From: Chloroflexota bacterium
Lineage (GTDB): Bacteria > Chloroflexota > Dehalococcoidia > Lucifugimonadales > Lucifugimonadaceae
Length of the DNA: 5,333 nt
Assembly: GCA_030831265.1 (NCBI GenBank)
Contig: JAURLM010000082.1
Span: forward strand, 1-5,333
Reading direction: 5' to 3'
A program made the translations under genes and the position numbers. The stretch's first letter is position 1; each line of letters begins with the position of its first letter. Shown here piece after piece: positions 1 through 5,333 of this stretch. The notes beneath the pieces were generated by a model. The model was given only the letters and a program-made list of their open reading frames with translations, was not told the origin of the DNA and ran no database searches.

Positions 1-51
1 ATTGACCTACATACGCATTCTCACCTCGGTTAGAATGGACGCTCAGGACTG
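1..51 (+). promoter_or_regulatory. Upstream region of the S1 gene with a possible -10 box
   Basis: This short stretch precedes the S1 reading frame, which is closed upstream by an in-frame TAG at 31-33. The hexamer TAGAAT at 31-36 matches five of six bases of the sigma-70 -10 consensus. It would place the transcription start near 43, only about 9 nt before the TTG at 52. A TTGACC at 2-7 resembles a -35 box but lies 23 nt away, which is too far for a standard promoter, and I see no good -35 hexamer at 16-18 nt. If this is the promoter, the S1 mRNA would have almost no leader when translated from 52, or a leader of about 150 nt when translated from 193. The call is weak. Confidence 0.2.
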
Positions 52-1350
52 TTGAAGTTCATATCTAGTTGTAGGAATGATTCGTCGACCACCGAGAACG
101 CCGCAGTAGAAAATTCCGAACAGCAAGTAGTGAGGCAGAACGCAGGCGCTGCCGTCGCTACAACAGAAAAGCCAGCCGGTCAGGCTCTGACCATGGCAGA
201 TCTGCTGGACCAGTACGTACCGTCAAAAGCCCTCCGACGTGGAGAGATTATTGACGGGAAAGTGATGAGCAAGACAGGTGAAGGTCTGCTCGTCAATATT
301 GGCTACAAGTCAGAGGGACTTGTACCGGGCCGCGAAATGCGCACGCTTGGACCAGAAGGCGTCGCAGAAATCGGGGTTGGCGATGAAATCATCGCGTATG
401 TGATAAACCCGGAAGGGCCGGACGGTTCTTCCATTCTCTCCATCGACCGCGCCCGTGGTGAACAGGGCTGGCGGATTCTTGAAAAAGCGATGGAAAGCGA
501 CGAAACCACCAAAGGCAAGATCATCGGTTCAAACCGGGGTGGCGCAGTGGTGGAGGCCGAAGGCGTACAAGGCTTCATCCCGCTGTCACAGCTGGTTGGT
601 CCTGCCCGTGAGCTTTATGTACCAGGCGGAGAGCCGCCAAAGGAAGGCTTCATCGGGATGGAAGTTGAGTTCAAGATTGTGGAACTCAACCGTCGCCGGA
701 ACCGGGCTATCTTCTCTGAGCGTGCAGCATTGCAGGCTTGGAAGCAGATCCAGAAGATGCGCCTGGTACAGGAATTGAACGAAGGAGAGACCCGACGTGG
801 ACGCGTCGCAGGCATCTCCAACTTCGGTGCATTCGTAGACCTTGGTGGAGCCGATGGACTGATCCACATCTCGGAACTGTCCTGGGAGCCCATCAAATCA
901 CCCGAAGAGGTTGTATCTGTCGGTGACGAGATAGACGTATTCATCCTTAAGGTAGACCGTGAGAACCTGAAGATTGCCCTCAGCCTGCGAAGGCTCAAGC
1001 CAGAGCCCTGGGACGAGGTCGAAAACAAGTTCTCTTTGGGGCAGATAGTAGACGGTGTCGTGACCAAGCTCGCCAACTTCGGCGCATTTGCACGCATCGA
1101 CGCAGGTATTGAAGGTCTGATCCACATCTCTGAACTCAGCCACGAGGTCATTAAACACCCACGGGATGTTGTTAACGAAGGTGACGAGCTCAAGCTGAAG
1201 ATCATTCGCATAGAGCCAGAACGCCGAAGGCTTGGGCTGTCGCTGAAACAGGCGCAGGAAGATAACGGCGAAGTAGAAGCCAGCCCGGTAAGTGCCTCCC
1301 TTGAAGAAGGTGAAGGCAGTTTCGAGGATATCTTCGAAAAGAACGACTAA
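52..1350 (+). CDS. rpsA: S1-type RNA-binding protein, four S1 domains (30S ribosomal protein S1)
   Basis: This is a bacterial ribosomal protein S1 homologue. S1 is a 30S-associated protein that binds single-stranded mRNA and helps initiation on weak or structured messages. Counting from the TTG at 52 (432 aa), S1 domains lie at about residues 62-134, 150-224, 245-313 and 327-398. Domains 1 and 2 are divergent and resemble the ribosome-docking pair of long S1 proteins. Domains 3 and 4 are canonical: each has an NFGAF motif (257-261 and 342-346) and a GLIHISEL motif (269-276 and 355-362). The motif pairs are 255-258 bp apart in the DNA and partly identical there (for example 818-827 and 1073-1082), which shows the domain repeat. 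Residues 403-432 form an acidic tail. Four domains and about 400 aa suit the shorter S1 class of Gram-positives and relatives rather than the six-domain E. coli type. The start is uncertain: TTG 52 has only AGGA at 45-48 before it, with very short spacing. The first in-frame ATG (193, residue 48) would give 385 aa and begin MADLLDQY, just before domain 1. No terminator separates the gene from clpC. Confidence 0.85.
   Translation: MKFISSCRNDSSTTENAAVENSEQQVVRQNAGAAVATTEKPAGQALTMADLLDQYVPSKALRRGEIIDGKVMSKTGEGLLVNIGYKSEGLVPGREMRTLGPEGVAEIGVGDEIIAYVINPEGPDGSSILSIDRARGEQGWRILEKAMESDETTKGKIIGSNRGGAVVEAEGVQGFIPLSQLVGPARELYVPGGEPPKEGFIGMEVEFKIVELNRRRNRAIFSERAALQAWKQIQKMRLVQELNEGETRRGRVAGISNFGAFVDLGGADGLIHISELSWEPIKSPEEVVSVGDEIDVFILKVDRENLKIALSLRRLKPEPWDEVENKFSLGQIVDGVVTKLANFGAFARIDAGIEGLIHISELSHEVIKHPRDVVNEGDELKLKIIRIEPERRRLGLSLKQAQEDNGEVEASPVSASLEEGEGSFEDIFEKND
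178..192. repeat. Perfect 6-bp inverted repeat touching an internal S1 ATG
   Basis: GGTCAG (178-183) and CTGACC (187-192) are perfect reverse complements around a 3-nt loop. The right arm ends directly before the in-frame ATG at 193, which is a candidate start for the S1 protein. If translation began there, the hairpin would occupy the space where a Shine-Dalgarno sequence should lie. A repeat of this size is expected about once by chance in a few kilobases, so any function is speculative. Confidence 0.3.
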
Positions 1351-1374
1351 AAGGGCTTGCACCATTCTGTTCAA

Positions 1375-1383
1375 AGAGGGGAG
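1375..1383 (+). promoter_or_regulatory. Shine-Dalgarno site of clpC
   Basis: The purine run AGAGGGGAG lies 8 nt before the ATG at 1392 and 5 nt before a TTG at 1389. The spacing favours ATG 1392. The protein then begins MASRFEKFSERARRVL, in line with the usual short ClpC N-terminus. This is the clearest ribosome-binding site in the window. Confidence 0.75.
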
Positions 1384-1391
1384 CAAGATTG

Positions 1392-3884
1392 ATGGCAAGC
1401 AGGTTTGAAAAGTTCTCTGAAAGGGCCAGGCGAGTTCTCTCGCTGGCCCAGGAAGAGGCGCAGCGGTTCAACCACAACTACATCGGTACTGAGCACATCC
1501 TGCTTGGACTGGTGCGGGAGACTGAGGGTGGCGCAGCAAAAGTGCTCGCCAACCTTAACGTTGAACTGGTGAAAGTTCGCACCGCCGTCGAATTCATTAT
1601 CGGGCGCGGCGAAAGGCCAACTCCAGGCGAGATTGGTCTTACGCCACGTGCCAAGAAGGTGATCGAACTGGCTGTTGATGAAGCACGCCGGCTCGATAAC
1701 CACTACATCGGAACAGTTCACCTGCTGATTGGCCTGATGCGGGAGGGCGAAGGCGTTGCCGCCGGCGTCCTGGAAAGTCTTGGCGTGACCCTTGAAAAGG
1801 TCCGCGGCGAGACGAACCACATACTCAGCCAGGGCGCGACTCAGACAGGAAGTGGGTCTGCCCAGAAGCAGTCCGGTACGCGTACGCCGACACTGGACGA
1901 ACTTGGAGTTGATCTCACCAAGATGGCTCGTGAGGGCCACCTGGACCCGGTCATCGGTCGCTCGTCTGAGCTTGAACGCGTTGTGCAGATCCTGTCACGC
2001 CGCACCAAGAACAACCCCGTTCTTATTGGTGAACCCGGTGTAGGCAAGACAGCCATCGTCGAGAAACTCGCCATGGAGATCGTCCAGGGAGATGTCCCGC
2101 CGACTCTGATTGGCAAGCGCGTTGTAACGCTGGACATGGGATCACTTGTCGCCGGTACCAAGTACCGTGGCGAATTTGAAGAACGCCTGAAGAAGGTGAT
2201 CGCTGAACTCAAACAGGCCGCCAACTGCGTGCTTTTCATTGATGAAATGCACACGATGGTTGGTGCTGGTGCCGCTGAAGGCGCTGTTGACGCTGCAAAC
2301 ATCCTTAAGCCTTCACTGGCAAGAGGTGAGTTGCAGGTGGTTGGTGCAACGACGCAGGACGACTACCGCAAGTACGTTGAACGTGACCCAGCGTTGGAAC
2401 GACGCTTCCAGCCAGTAACCGTCGAAGCTCCAGATGCCTTGCAGACCGTCGATATCCTGCGCGGTGTGAAGAACCAGTACGAGGAACACCACGGGCTGGT
2501 CATCACGGACGAAGCGTTGGAGACTGCGGCTCAGCTGGCGGACCGGTACATCCCGGACCGCCAGATGCCGGACAAGGCTATCGACCTCATTGACGAAGCG
2601 GCTTCACGTGTTCGTATCAAGAACAGCATCACGCCCAAGGCGCTGCGAGTTGCTCAGAAGGAACTGGAAGAGATTCGCCGTGAGAAAGACAGCGCAATCT
2701 CTGGACAGAACTATGAGACAGCCGCAGAGTTACGCGACCGTGAGCTTGAACAGGTCACACGCGTGGAGTCGCTTGAGTCTGAATGGGAAAAGACCCGTCC
2801 GGAACAGCGCAAAGAGGTCACTGGTGAAGACATCGCTGAAGTTGTCAGCATGTGGACGCACATACCTGTAACCCGGCTGGATGTAGAAGAAAAAGAACGC
2901 CTCATGAAGATGGAAGAGGCGCTCCGACTCAACGTTGTCGGCCAGGAAGAGGCTGTGACAGCCGTTGCCAAGGCTGTCCGACGTGCCCGTGCAGGGTTCA
3001 AAGACCCCAAGCGACCCATCGGCGCATTCCTGTTCCTGGGACCGACCGGTGTTGGTAAGACCCACCTTGTGAAGAAGCTCGCCGAATACATGTTCGGTGA
3101 AGAAGACGCCATGGTGCGGTTGGACATGTCTGAATTCATGGAGAAGCACTCCGTCGCAAGGCTGGTAGGTGCTCCTCCCGGATACGTCGGTTATGACGAA
3201 GGCGGTCAACTGACTGAAGCTGTGCGCCGTCGTTCATACTCGGTCATCCTACTCGACGAAATCGAGAAGGCACACCCGGACGTGTTCAACGTATTGCTGC
3301 AGGTCTTTGAAGATGGCCACCTGACCGACGCCAAGGGCCGCAAGGTTGACTTCAAGAACACGATCATCGTGATGACGTCCAACCTTGGCTCTAACCTGAT
3401 CACCGCCAGCTCCAAACTTGGATTCGCATCCAAGGACGAACGGCTGGAAGTGGAAAAAGACTACGAGCGCATCAAGGAGCGGGTGCTGGAAGCTGTTAAG
3501 GACCCGAGCAGCGGGTTCCGGCCAGAGTTCCTGAACCGTATTGATGCAACAGTTGTGTTCCACCCATTGGCCCAGGAGCACATCATGGAGATCGTTGACC
3601 TGATGCTCAAGGAAGTGCAAGCACGCGTGCTTGAGCACGGACTTGTGTTGCAGGTTACTGACGCCGCTCGTGAATACCTTGCGGTGAAGGGCTTTGATCC
3701 GAAGATGGGTGCGAGACCGCTGCGCAGGTTGATCCAGAATGAAGTGGAAGACCGCCTCTCGGAAGAGCTTTTGTCAGATCGCTTCAAGGCAGGAGACATC
3801 GTCGAAGTGGATGTGGACAAGGATGGAAACGTCCAGGTCTACGTGCCAAAGGCGAAAAAGAAGGAACCGGCAACGGCGGAATAA
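1392..3884 (+). CDS. clpC: ATP-dependent Clp protease ATP-binding subunit ClpC
   Basis: ClpC is a cytosolic HSP100 hexamer that unfolds proteins and threads them into the ClpP peptidase. From ATG 1392 the protein is 830 aa, a normal family length. Two Clp_N repeats lie at about 15-67 and 90-142, both containing a YIG(T)xH(I/L)L motif. AAA+ ring 1 has Walker A GEPGVGKT (213-220), Walker B VLFIDE (280-285), a KYR pore-loop motif (257-259) and paired arginines R337/R338. The middle domain, with a UVR-like segment, spans about 425-455. It marks ClpC rather than ClpA or ClpB and carries an aromatic residue (Y441) where other ClpC proteins usually have phenylalanine. Ring 2 has Walker A GPTGVGKT (550-557), pore loop GYVG (597-600), Walker B VILLDE (618-623), R716 in the FLNRID motif, and sensor-2 GARPLRR (773-779). 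An LGF tripeptide (676-678) fits the ClpP-docking loop. All ATPase residues are present, so the protein should be active. It lies 41 nt after the S1 gene, probably in the same transcript. I see no CtsR-type or CIRCE operator in that gap, and ctsR, mcsA and mcsB are not directly upstream. Confidence 0.97.
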   Translation: MASRFEKFSERARRVLSLAQEEAQRFNHNYIGTEHILLGLVRETEGGAAKVLANLNVELVKVRTAVEFIIGRGERPTPGEIGLTPRAKKVIELAVDEARRLDNHYIGTVHLLIGLMREGEGVAAGVLESLGVTLEKVRGETNHILSQGATQTGSGSAQKQSGTRTPTLDELGVDLTKMAREGHLDPVIGRSSELERVVQILSRRTKNNPVLIGEPGVGKTAIVEKLAMEIVQGDVPPTLIGKRVVTLDMGSLVAGTKYRGEFEERLKKVIAELKQAANCVLFIDEMHTMVGAGAAEGAVDAANILKPSLARGELQVVGATTQDDYRKYVERDPALERRFQPVTVEAPDALQTVDILRGVKNQYEEHHGLVITDEALETAAQLADRYIPDRQMPDKAIDLIDEAASRVRIKNSITPKALRVAQKELEEIRREKDSAISGQNYETAAELRDRELEQVTRVESLESEWEKTRPEQRKEVTGEDIAEVVSMWTHIPVTRLDVEEKERLMKMEEALRLNVVGQEEAVTAVAKAVRRARAGFKDPKRPIGAFLFLGPTGVGKTHLVKKLAEYMFGEEDAMVRLDMSEFMEKHSVARLVGAPPGYVGYDEGGQLTEAVRRRSYSVILLDEIEKAHPDVFNVLLQVFEDGHLTDAKGRKVDFKNTIIVMTSNLGSNLITASSKLGFASKDERLEVEKDYERIKERVLEAVKDPSSGFRPEFLNRIDATVVFHPLAQEHIMEIVDLMLKEVQARVLEHGLVLQVTDAAREYLAVKGFDPKMGARPLRRLIQNEVEDRLSEELLSDRFKAGDIVEVDVDKDGNVQVYVPKAKKKEPATAE

Positions 3885-3900
3885 CCGCATGATGCCGTTG
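3871..3900. repeat. Imperfect hairpin across the clpC stop codon
   Basis: CAACGGC (3871-3877) is the exact reverse complement of GCCGTTG (3894-3900), with the clpC TAA (3882-3884) inside the 16-nt loop. A competing smaller hairpin, GCGG (3876-3879) with CCGC (3885-3888), closes a 5-nt loop over the stop codon itself. It may help stabilise the mRNA 3' end together with the stronger hairpin that follows, but it may equally be chance. Confidence 0.3.
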
Positions 3901-3912
3901 TAGAGAACTGAT

Positions 3913-3950
3913 GAACAGGGGAGCCATAACCGGCTCCCCTGTTCGCGTTT
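3913..3950 (+). terminator. Perfect 13-bp hairpin after clpC, probable terminator
   Basis: The arms GAACAGGGGAGCC (3913-3925) and GGCTCCCCTGTTC (3932-3944) pair perfectly around a 6-nt loop (ATAACC), and nine of the 13 pairs are G-C. It starts 28 nt after the clpC stop codon, as expected for the end of the S1-clpC transcript. The following bases are GCGTTT, so the U-tract is very poor for a classical intrinsic terminator. It may act as a low-efficiency terminator, letting some transcription continue into radA, or as a 3'-end stabiliser. Some bacterial groups are thought to use hairpins without U-tracts. No promoter or gene is visible inside it. Confidence 0.65.
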
Positions 3951-3996
3951 GACCGGTTTCCCTGGGGTCACTGCCATTGCGTTTGGGTTTTGGGTC

Positions 3997-4004
3997 GGGA
4001 GAGG
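3997..4004 (+). promoter_or_regulatory. Weak, distant ribosome-binding site of radA
   Basis: GGGAGAGG is the only purine-rich stretch before radA. Its end lies 14 nt from the ATG at 4019, further than the usual 5-9 nt. Part of it pairs in a small hairpin, CGGGA (3996-4000) with TCCCG (4013-4017). This pairing could hide the site, or it could loop out the intervening bases. Translation of radA may be modest. Confidence 0.35.
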
Positions 4005-4018
4005 CCGATACTTCCCGC

Positions 4019-5333
4019 ATGACAACACGCACCTCAAAAACCGTTTACGTTTGCGCTGACTGCGGACACAACACCCCGAAATGGGTTGGCCAATGTACCG
4101 GATGCGGCGCATGGAACACCATTGAAGAAAGCGTGATCGCACCACGACCGGGCACTACCGGCAAAGCACGGTTCGCAACTGGCAATAACGCGATACTCAC
4201 CGGGCTGAAACCTGTAGCGGTAAACGAGATCAGCGCCTCCACGAATACCCGTATAGAAACGGGCATTACCGAACTGGATCGTGTGCTTGGTGGTGGTTTC
4301 GTTCCGGGTACCACAGTGTTGCTTGGCGGTGACCCCGGTATTGGAAAATCCACTCTGCTGTTGCAGGCGGCATCCAGTGTGGCGGCAAGGTATGGCAGCG
4401 CGATATACGCCACCGGTGAAGAATCTGCCGAGCAGGTCAAACAACGTGCCGATCGCCTTGGCTTACAACAAACAGGGCTATTTGCTGTCTCCTCCGGCGA
4501 TGTTCTTGCGCTTGGGCAGCTGATAGAAGAACTGAGGCCGCCATTGCTGATTGTCGACTCCATCCAGACCGCCTGGCACAGTGGAATCGAAGGATCTCCC
4601 GGCAGCATCGGGCAAGTGCGCCAGTCTGCCGCTGAACTTTGTTCCATCGCCCGTAACACCGGTACCGCGATTGTCCTTGCCGGGCATGTCACCAAGGAAG
4701 GTTCCATCGCCGGACCTAAAGTCCTTGAACACGTTGTAGATGTCGTGTTGCAGGTAGAAGGCGAAACCGGAACGCCGTTGCGACTGTTGCGCGGGACGAA
4801 GAATCGACATGGTGCGACAGATGAACTTGGCGTATTCGAGATGACCGGGAGTGGGCTCTCTGGAGTCGCTGAACCCTCGCGTATATTCCTGTCACAGCGA
4901 CAGCCCGGCGCATCTGGTTCCGCCGTTGCTACTGTCATTGAAGGTACGCGGCCGTTGACCGTGGAAGTGCAGGCTCTCGTCACACCTACACAATCAACTT
5001 CACCCCGGAGGACATCTGCAGGGTACGACATAGGCAGGCTTCATCTGCTTATTGCCGTCATCAGCAAGAGACTGCGCATCCCGCTCGGCTCCAACGATGT
5101 TGTCGTTAACATTGCCGGTGGTTTGAGGATAAGTGAACCTGCAGCAGACCTTGCCGTAGCACTGGCAATCGTTTCGAGTTTCATGGACGTACCTGTGCGT
5201 GAAGGTCTGTCCGCTTCAGGGGAAATTGGTCTTGGCGGTGAGATGCGTGCAGTTCACCAGGCAGCGCGAAGAGCCACAGAAGCGAAGCGACTTGGCTTTG
5301 ACAACTGCCTTATACCAATGACAAGTGGCGATC
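4019..5333 (+). CDS. radA: DNA repair protein RadA/Sms, 3' end outside the window
   Basis: RadA (Sms) is a RecA-related, DnaB-like ATPase that drives branch migration of recombination intermediates and cooperates with RecA in repair. The reading frame is open from ATG 4019 to the last base: 438 codons plus one base, with an estimated 20-30 residues missing compared with family members of about 450-460 aa. The N-terminus has a four-cysteine zinc finger (C12, C15, C26, C29; CX2C-X10-CX2C). The RecA-like core has Walker A GDPGIGKST (104-112), a TGEES motif (132-136) and Walker B LLIVDS (176-181). The RadA signature KNRFG appears here as KNRHG (261-265). The C-terminal part, from about 310, is the Lon-protease-like domain, with NIAGGLRISEPAADLAVALA (364-383) and GEIGLGGEMR (401-410). 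I see no GPSAG-type Ser-Lys protease site, as is usual for RadA. ATG 4019 gives the standard short lead before the zinc finger. A TTG at 3983 would add 12 residues and is less likely. The gene follows clpC, a pairing known from Firmicutes and other phyla, but a hairpin separates the two. Confidence 0.96.
   Translation, partial: MTTRTSKTVYVCADCGHNTPKWVGQCTGCGAWNTIEESVIAPRPGTTGKARFATGNNAILTGLKPVAVNEISASTNTRIETGITELDRVLGGGFVPGTTVLLGGDPGIGKSTLLLQAASSVAARYGSAIYATGEESAEQVKQRADRLGLQQTGLFAVSSGDVLALGQLIEELRPPLLIVDSIQTAWHSGIEGSPGSIGQVRQSAAELCSIARNTGTAIVLAGHVTKEGSIAGPKVLEHVVDVVLQVEGETGTPLRLLRGTKNRHGATDELGVFEMTGSGLSGVAEPSRIFLSQRQPGASGSAVATVIEGTRPLTVEVQALVTPTQSTSPRRTSAGYDIGRLHLLIAVISKRLRIPLGSNDVVVNIAGGLRISEPAADLAVALAIVSSFMDVPVREGLSASGEIGLGGEMRAVHQAARRATEAKRLGFDNCLIPMTSGD

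Noticed and set aside
2..36. TTGACC (2-7) with TAGAAT (31-36) as a full sigma-70 promoter
   Set aside because: The 23-nt spacer is well outside the usual 16-18 nt. Only the -10-like hexamer is kept, at low confidence.
615..1211. A 198-codon minus-strand frame opposite the S1 gene, and other minus-strand frames opposite clpC
   Set aside because: They overlap well-supported genes, have low-complexity Ser/Arg-rich products, and have no ribosome-binding site or motif of their own.
1356..1387. Inverted repeat CTTGC/GCAAG flanking the clpC ribosome-binding site
   Set aside because: The 5-bp arms with a 22-nt loop are too weak to be more than chance.
1389..1391. TTG at 1389 as the clpC start
   Set aside because: It adds only one residue and lies 5 nt from the Shine-Dalgarno sequence, whereas the adjacent ATG at 1392 has better spacing and is the usual start codon.
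3417..3425. LGF instead of VGF in the ClpC ClpP-docking loop as a novelty
   Set aside because: The first position of this tripeptide is known to vary among hydrophobic residues in Clp ATPases, and actinobacterial ClpC1 also has LGF as far as I recall, so this is ordinary.
3950..3970. TGACC/GGTCA inverted repeat downstream of the clpC hairpin
   Set aside because: The 5-bp arms around an 11-nt loop are weak and have no link to a known operator type.
4045..5031. A 328-codon open frame on the minus strand
   Set aside because: It lies entirely opposite radA, which has all its family motifs in frame. The predicted product is Ser/Pro/Thr-rich with no recognisable domain, typical of an antisense shadow of a moderately GC-rich gene.
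1..5333. Search for mobile elements, CRISPR repeats, tRNA genes and defence or toxin-antitoxin modules
   Set aside because: Nothing was found. The window is almost fully accounted for by three conserved housekeeping genes, and the gaps are 41 and 134 nt long.

Overview
The window carries three housekeeping genes, all on the + strand and read left to right: a four-domain S1 RNA-binding protein (ribosomal protein S1 type, 52-1350), the double-ring AAA+ unfoldase ClpC (1392-3884), and the recombination helicase RadA/Sms (4019 to the right edge, 3' end cut off). Coding density is high and base composition is moderately GC-rich. The proteins are clearly bacterial. The clpC-radA pair is conserved in Firmicutes and several related phyla. 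Here an S1 gene occupies the upstream position where Firmicutes carry ctsR-mcsA-mcsB. Together with the style of the protein sequences, this makes me lean towards Chloroflexota, possibly a Dehalococcoidia-like lineage. That placement is an inference from memory of gene order and is not proven by the sequence.

Layout. Positions 1-51 are an upstream stretch with a possible -10 hexamer (TAGAAT, 31-36). The S1 gene follows. Its reading frame is certain, but its start codon is not: the first available start is a TTG at 52, and the first in-frame ATG is at 193. A 41-nt gap with no terminator but a strong Shine-Dalgarno sequence (1375-1383) leads into clpC, so S1 and clpC are probably co-transcribed. 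After clpC there is a 134-nt gap holding an imperfect inverted repeat over the clpC stop codon and a perfect 13-bp hairpin (3913-3944). This hairpin probably ends or protects the S1-clpC transcript. radA then starts at 4019 with a weak, distant ribosome-binding site, and it runs out of the window about 20-30 residues short of a normal RadA.

How the genes fit together. They do not form one pathway. S1 helps recruit mRNA to the ribosome, ClpC unfolds proteins for ClpP, and RadA drives branch migration in recombinational repair. What they share is protein quality control, stress response and genome maintenance. I found no mobile element, CRISPR array, tRNA, rRNA or defence-type module, and no sign of an undescribed system. 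The points most worth a second look are the unsettled S1 N-terminus, the KNRHG (rather than KNRFG) motif in RadA, and the perfect hairpin with almost no U-tract after clpC.
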